This document shows, in pieces, positions 61,377 through 64,000 of a stretch of DNA of 64,000 bases. Below the pieces are notes generated by a model. The model did not search any database. It saw only the letters and a list, made by a program, of their open reading frames with translations, and was not told where the DNA came from. A program made the translations under genes and the position numbers. The DNA is from Macrophomina tecta (taxonomy: Eukaryota; Ascomycota; Dothideomycetes; Botryosphaeriales; Botryosphaeriaceae), in contig JAKSGN010000016.1 in NCBI GenBank assembly GCA_024180945.1, positions 372,001-436,000 of the forward strand, given 5' to 3'. Positions within the stretch are counted from its first letter, which is position 1. The number at the start of each line of letters is the position of its first letter.

Positions 61377-61750
61377 CTAGCTAGAGGAGACGGAGGAAGA
61401 ATAGCCCTACTTTCTAGAAAAGGCCCTAACCCCTCGAAGCGGGAAATTCTTAGTCCGGATTACGCCCTAAAGGGTAGAAGGTAGATCTATTACCTAGCGC
61501 ACTAACTGTAGATTACTTAACTTACTAGATTACGGTAAGCTAGCTAGTAATCTACTATAATCTAACTAAATACTTTATATATATAGGCTATACTCGTTTA
61601 TAGTAGATAGAACCCTCGTAGTTAACTTATTAATTAATTCTTATTCTAATATTACATGCGATTCTTTCTTATCTACTGTTACGGCCCCCCGAAAGCCTAC
61701 GCTACCTAATAATATGCCCGACCTCCCCTAGAAAGAGTAACGGCGTAATA
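61377..61750 (+). repeat. 5' LTR of gypsy G3 (374 bp)
   Basis: Starts TATTACGATACTAGC, ends CGGCGTAATA, the same family as 54093-54476 in inverted orientation, with TGTTAC/GTAACA termini altered by RIP. Confidence 0.75.
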
Positions 61751-64000
61751 CTTTAACTACTACCCTATAGGCACCGGAGATAATCACCTAGTAAAGAATA
61801 CTAACTATAAACAATAAGAATTTTCCACCCTAGTATAACCCCTAAGGGGAAGACGTATCTATAACCGAGGAATAACCCCCGCCCTAATCTTAACCTTAAG
61901 ACCCCACGTAGGCTCTATACGGGCTTATCTAGAATCTTTAAGCTACTATATAGCGCCTCGAACTCGGCTAATAGAAGTAATCTAAATAAATAGCGCGCCT
62001 AACCTAAAACCTAACTCCCGTGACTACCTATTCGATATAGACCCCGATAACTAACTAGAAAGTTACGTAAGGGCCCGCCTTAAACCCTAAACCTATAAAT
62101 CTAGTCGTATCCCCAGCCTTTAAACTAAAAATCAAGGCCCTAGATATATTTAATAGAGCTAGAGGGCAACTAGACAAATTTCTATAATAAATCTAAACGT
62201 ACTTCTATATATATTAAACCTCCTTTTAAGAGAATACCTAGAAGGTACTATTTACTAGCTCCTATCTAAGGAGTAATACCGCTAAATAGTTCGAACTATA
62301 CTAGATTAACTAGGATGGCGCTAAGCCACACGAAGAAACTAAAGAAATTATTAATAGTTTTAAAAAATTTACTAAGGCACTATGTACTACGTTTAATAAT
62401 AAGAATTACTATTAAGATACCGCCCATTAAATCTACTGCCTAAAACAAACTGGATTAGCTATTAACTATACTACTTAGTTTCGACTATACGCCTCATGCC
62501 TTAAATAAGATAACGAGGTCTTACGTATACTCTACTATAAGGGACTTAAGAACTATATTAAGAATAAATTCGCCCGTACTAAGCTACCTACTACGTACTA
62601 GGAAATAGTGTATACTATAATCTAAATTAACTTATGTATATATAATCGTTTCTGGGAGACGAAAAGATTTCCTAGAAATGCTACTAATACCACCTAACCC
62701 CGTAATAGTCTACTACTAGGGGACCCTATAGACCTAGATACTAACTAACGAAGGACCCCCCAGCTAGCGCTAGAAAAAGAATAACGCTAACATAAAAAGA
62801 GGCTTTACTTCTACTATAGAAAGTATAGATATATTAGTAGAAACTATCTAGATAAATAGACTAGTAACCGGCGAACTAATAATAAAAGAACTACCTCGGC
62901 TACTAAAGAATAATCTAAAACTTCTAATTATAATACTCTCTACTAGTCTACCTATAGTATCGAAGCCTGCCTAACTTACTAAAAAGCTAAGAATATTAGC
63001 GGATACTACCTAAAAAACTAGAAACGCCTACTAAACTAGGGCTATAGTAGGCGAGCCCCCTATCCTATAAAACTATAGTAGTATTAACCGAAAATACTAT
63101 AAAATACCTACTAGAGAACGAAGGGGACTCTATAGAATACGAAAACCACTAGATTATTATAAAAAAGATTAATAGATGACGAGCACTTATCCTTATCGAC
63201 TTAGTATTATAAGGGAACTACGTCTTAAACTAATTTATAGAAAAAGCCAATCTAAAGCCCTAAAAAAAGAACTAACCCTATTAGCTAAAAATAGTTAATA
63301 AGTCACCTAGCTCCTTTAGAGATAGAAAGATAATTATCGAAACCCCGAAACTAATTCTTAAATATAAAGACTATAGAGAACGTATCTATCTAGACGTTAC
63401 TAAGATTTCTAAGTACGATATTATTCTCGGTATTTCTTAGTAAAAGAAATAGAAAGTGTAATACGACTAGAATAACGGAGGAATTATCCTTAAGTCTAAA
63501 GAACGAAATTAAAAAGAACTAGAATAGAAACTACGTATTATAGCTAAATCTATTACCCACGTAAGCCTAATCTCGAAAGCTACGCTAGAAAGAATACGAA
63601 AAAATGAATAAGCGATTAAAATAATATAGTACCGCCCTACTACTACGAATAAAGAACGAACCCGATAGATTAGCGCTACTAGACGAGAAAAACTAGACTA
63701 CCTAATACCTATAGAGGGAGATAACCCTACTAGAATATATAAATAGTACCTTAACGGCGTTTCTAAGGAATACTACCGGTTTAAGGAGATTTTTAGAGAA
63801 AAGATTAAAGACGCGCTACTAAAATACTAACTATAGAACTACGAGATTAACCTAAAACTAGATACCGAACCTCGATTTAGGCTATTATATCTAATATTAG
63901 AAAAAGAATTATAAGCGATAAGAGAATACCTAGACCTATTATTAAAGAAAAAATATATTTAATTCTTCTAGTCTTTAGTAGAATTACCCGTTCTCTTCGT
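61751..64000 (+). pseudogene. gypsy G3 gag-pol remnant, cut by window end
   Basis: gag occupies about 61860-62950. Protease follows near 63180 (TLIDLVLQGNYVLNQF, where the active-site Asp is kept but the next residues of DSG are altered). RT N terminus begins near 63700 (KEYYRFKEIFREKI, then PRFRLLYLILEKELQAIREYL). It reads like G2 but in the opposite direction. Stops throughout; the rest lies beyond the window. Confidence 0.8.

Overview
The window looks like a transposon-rich, AT-rich compartment of a filamentous ascomycete (Pezizomycotina). Three things point there: short introns (49-88 nt, GT..AG, CTGAC/CTAAC-type branch sites) in the host-type genes; Ty1/copia, chromodomain gypsy, hAT and pogo/Fot1-like elements; and heavy repeat-induced point mutation (RIP), seen as CpA->TpA change that turns Gln/Trp codons into TAG/TAA throughout the repeats. 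I cannot name the species.

Layout: 1-8650 copia wreckage (a + strand copy, then a - strand copy). 8651-12540 the 3' half of a gypsy chromovirus. 13273-15125 pogo-type DNA transposon P1. 15128-16800 hAT remnant. 16811-23588 a host gene island: two divergent P450s (both open after splicing) and a glyceraldehyde-3-phosphate dehydrogenase (GAPDH) with one stop codon. 24065-25380 an inverted-repeat-bounded unit holding a decayed MYND-finger gene. 25525-31123 copia B1 (complete, 137-bp LTRs, TSD). 31304-32128 gypsy 3' end. 32129-36300 hAT-2 and pogo P2 wrecks. 36541-39207 second gene island: FAD monooxygenase and GNAT acetyltransferase. 39557-46789 a composite copia unit with copia B2 nested in it. 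47099-47983 a short-chain dehydrogenase with one stop. 48100-50127 pogo-type termini and P3. 50498-64000 copia and gypsy wreckage, including two inverted copies of one gypsy family around another copia.

With the transposons removed, the host genes form one run: P450, P450, GAPDH, PaxM-like FAD monooxygenase, acetyltransferase, SDR. That content resembles part of a terpenoid/meroterpenoid-type biosynthetic cluster. The extra GAPDH resembles a self-resistance gene, as in heptelidic (koningic) acid clusters, but no terpene cyclase, prenyltransferase or PKS is visible here, so this is a hypothesis. The cluster appears to be decaying: GAPDH and SDR each carry one nonsense codon, while both P450s and the monooxygenase remain open.

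The most unusual mobile-element feature is a second, opposite-strand coding region between pol and the 3' LTR in three separate gypsy fragments. It combines a cysteine-pair motif (now mostly mutated to Tyr) with a conserved coiled coil.
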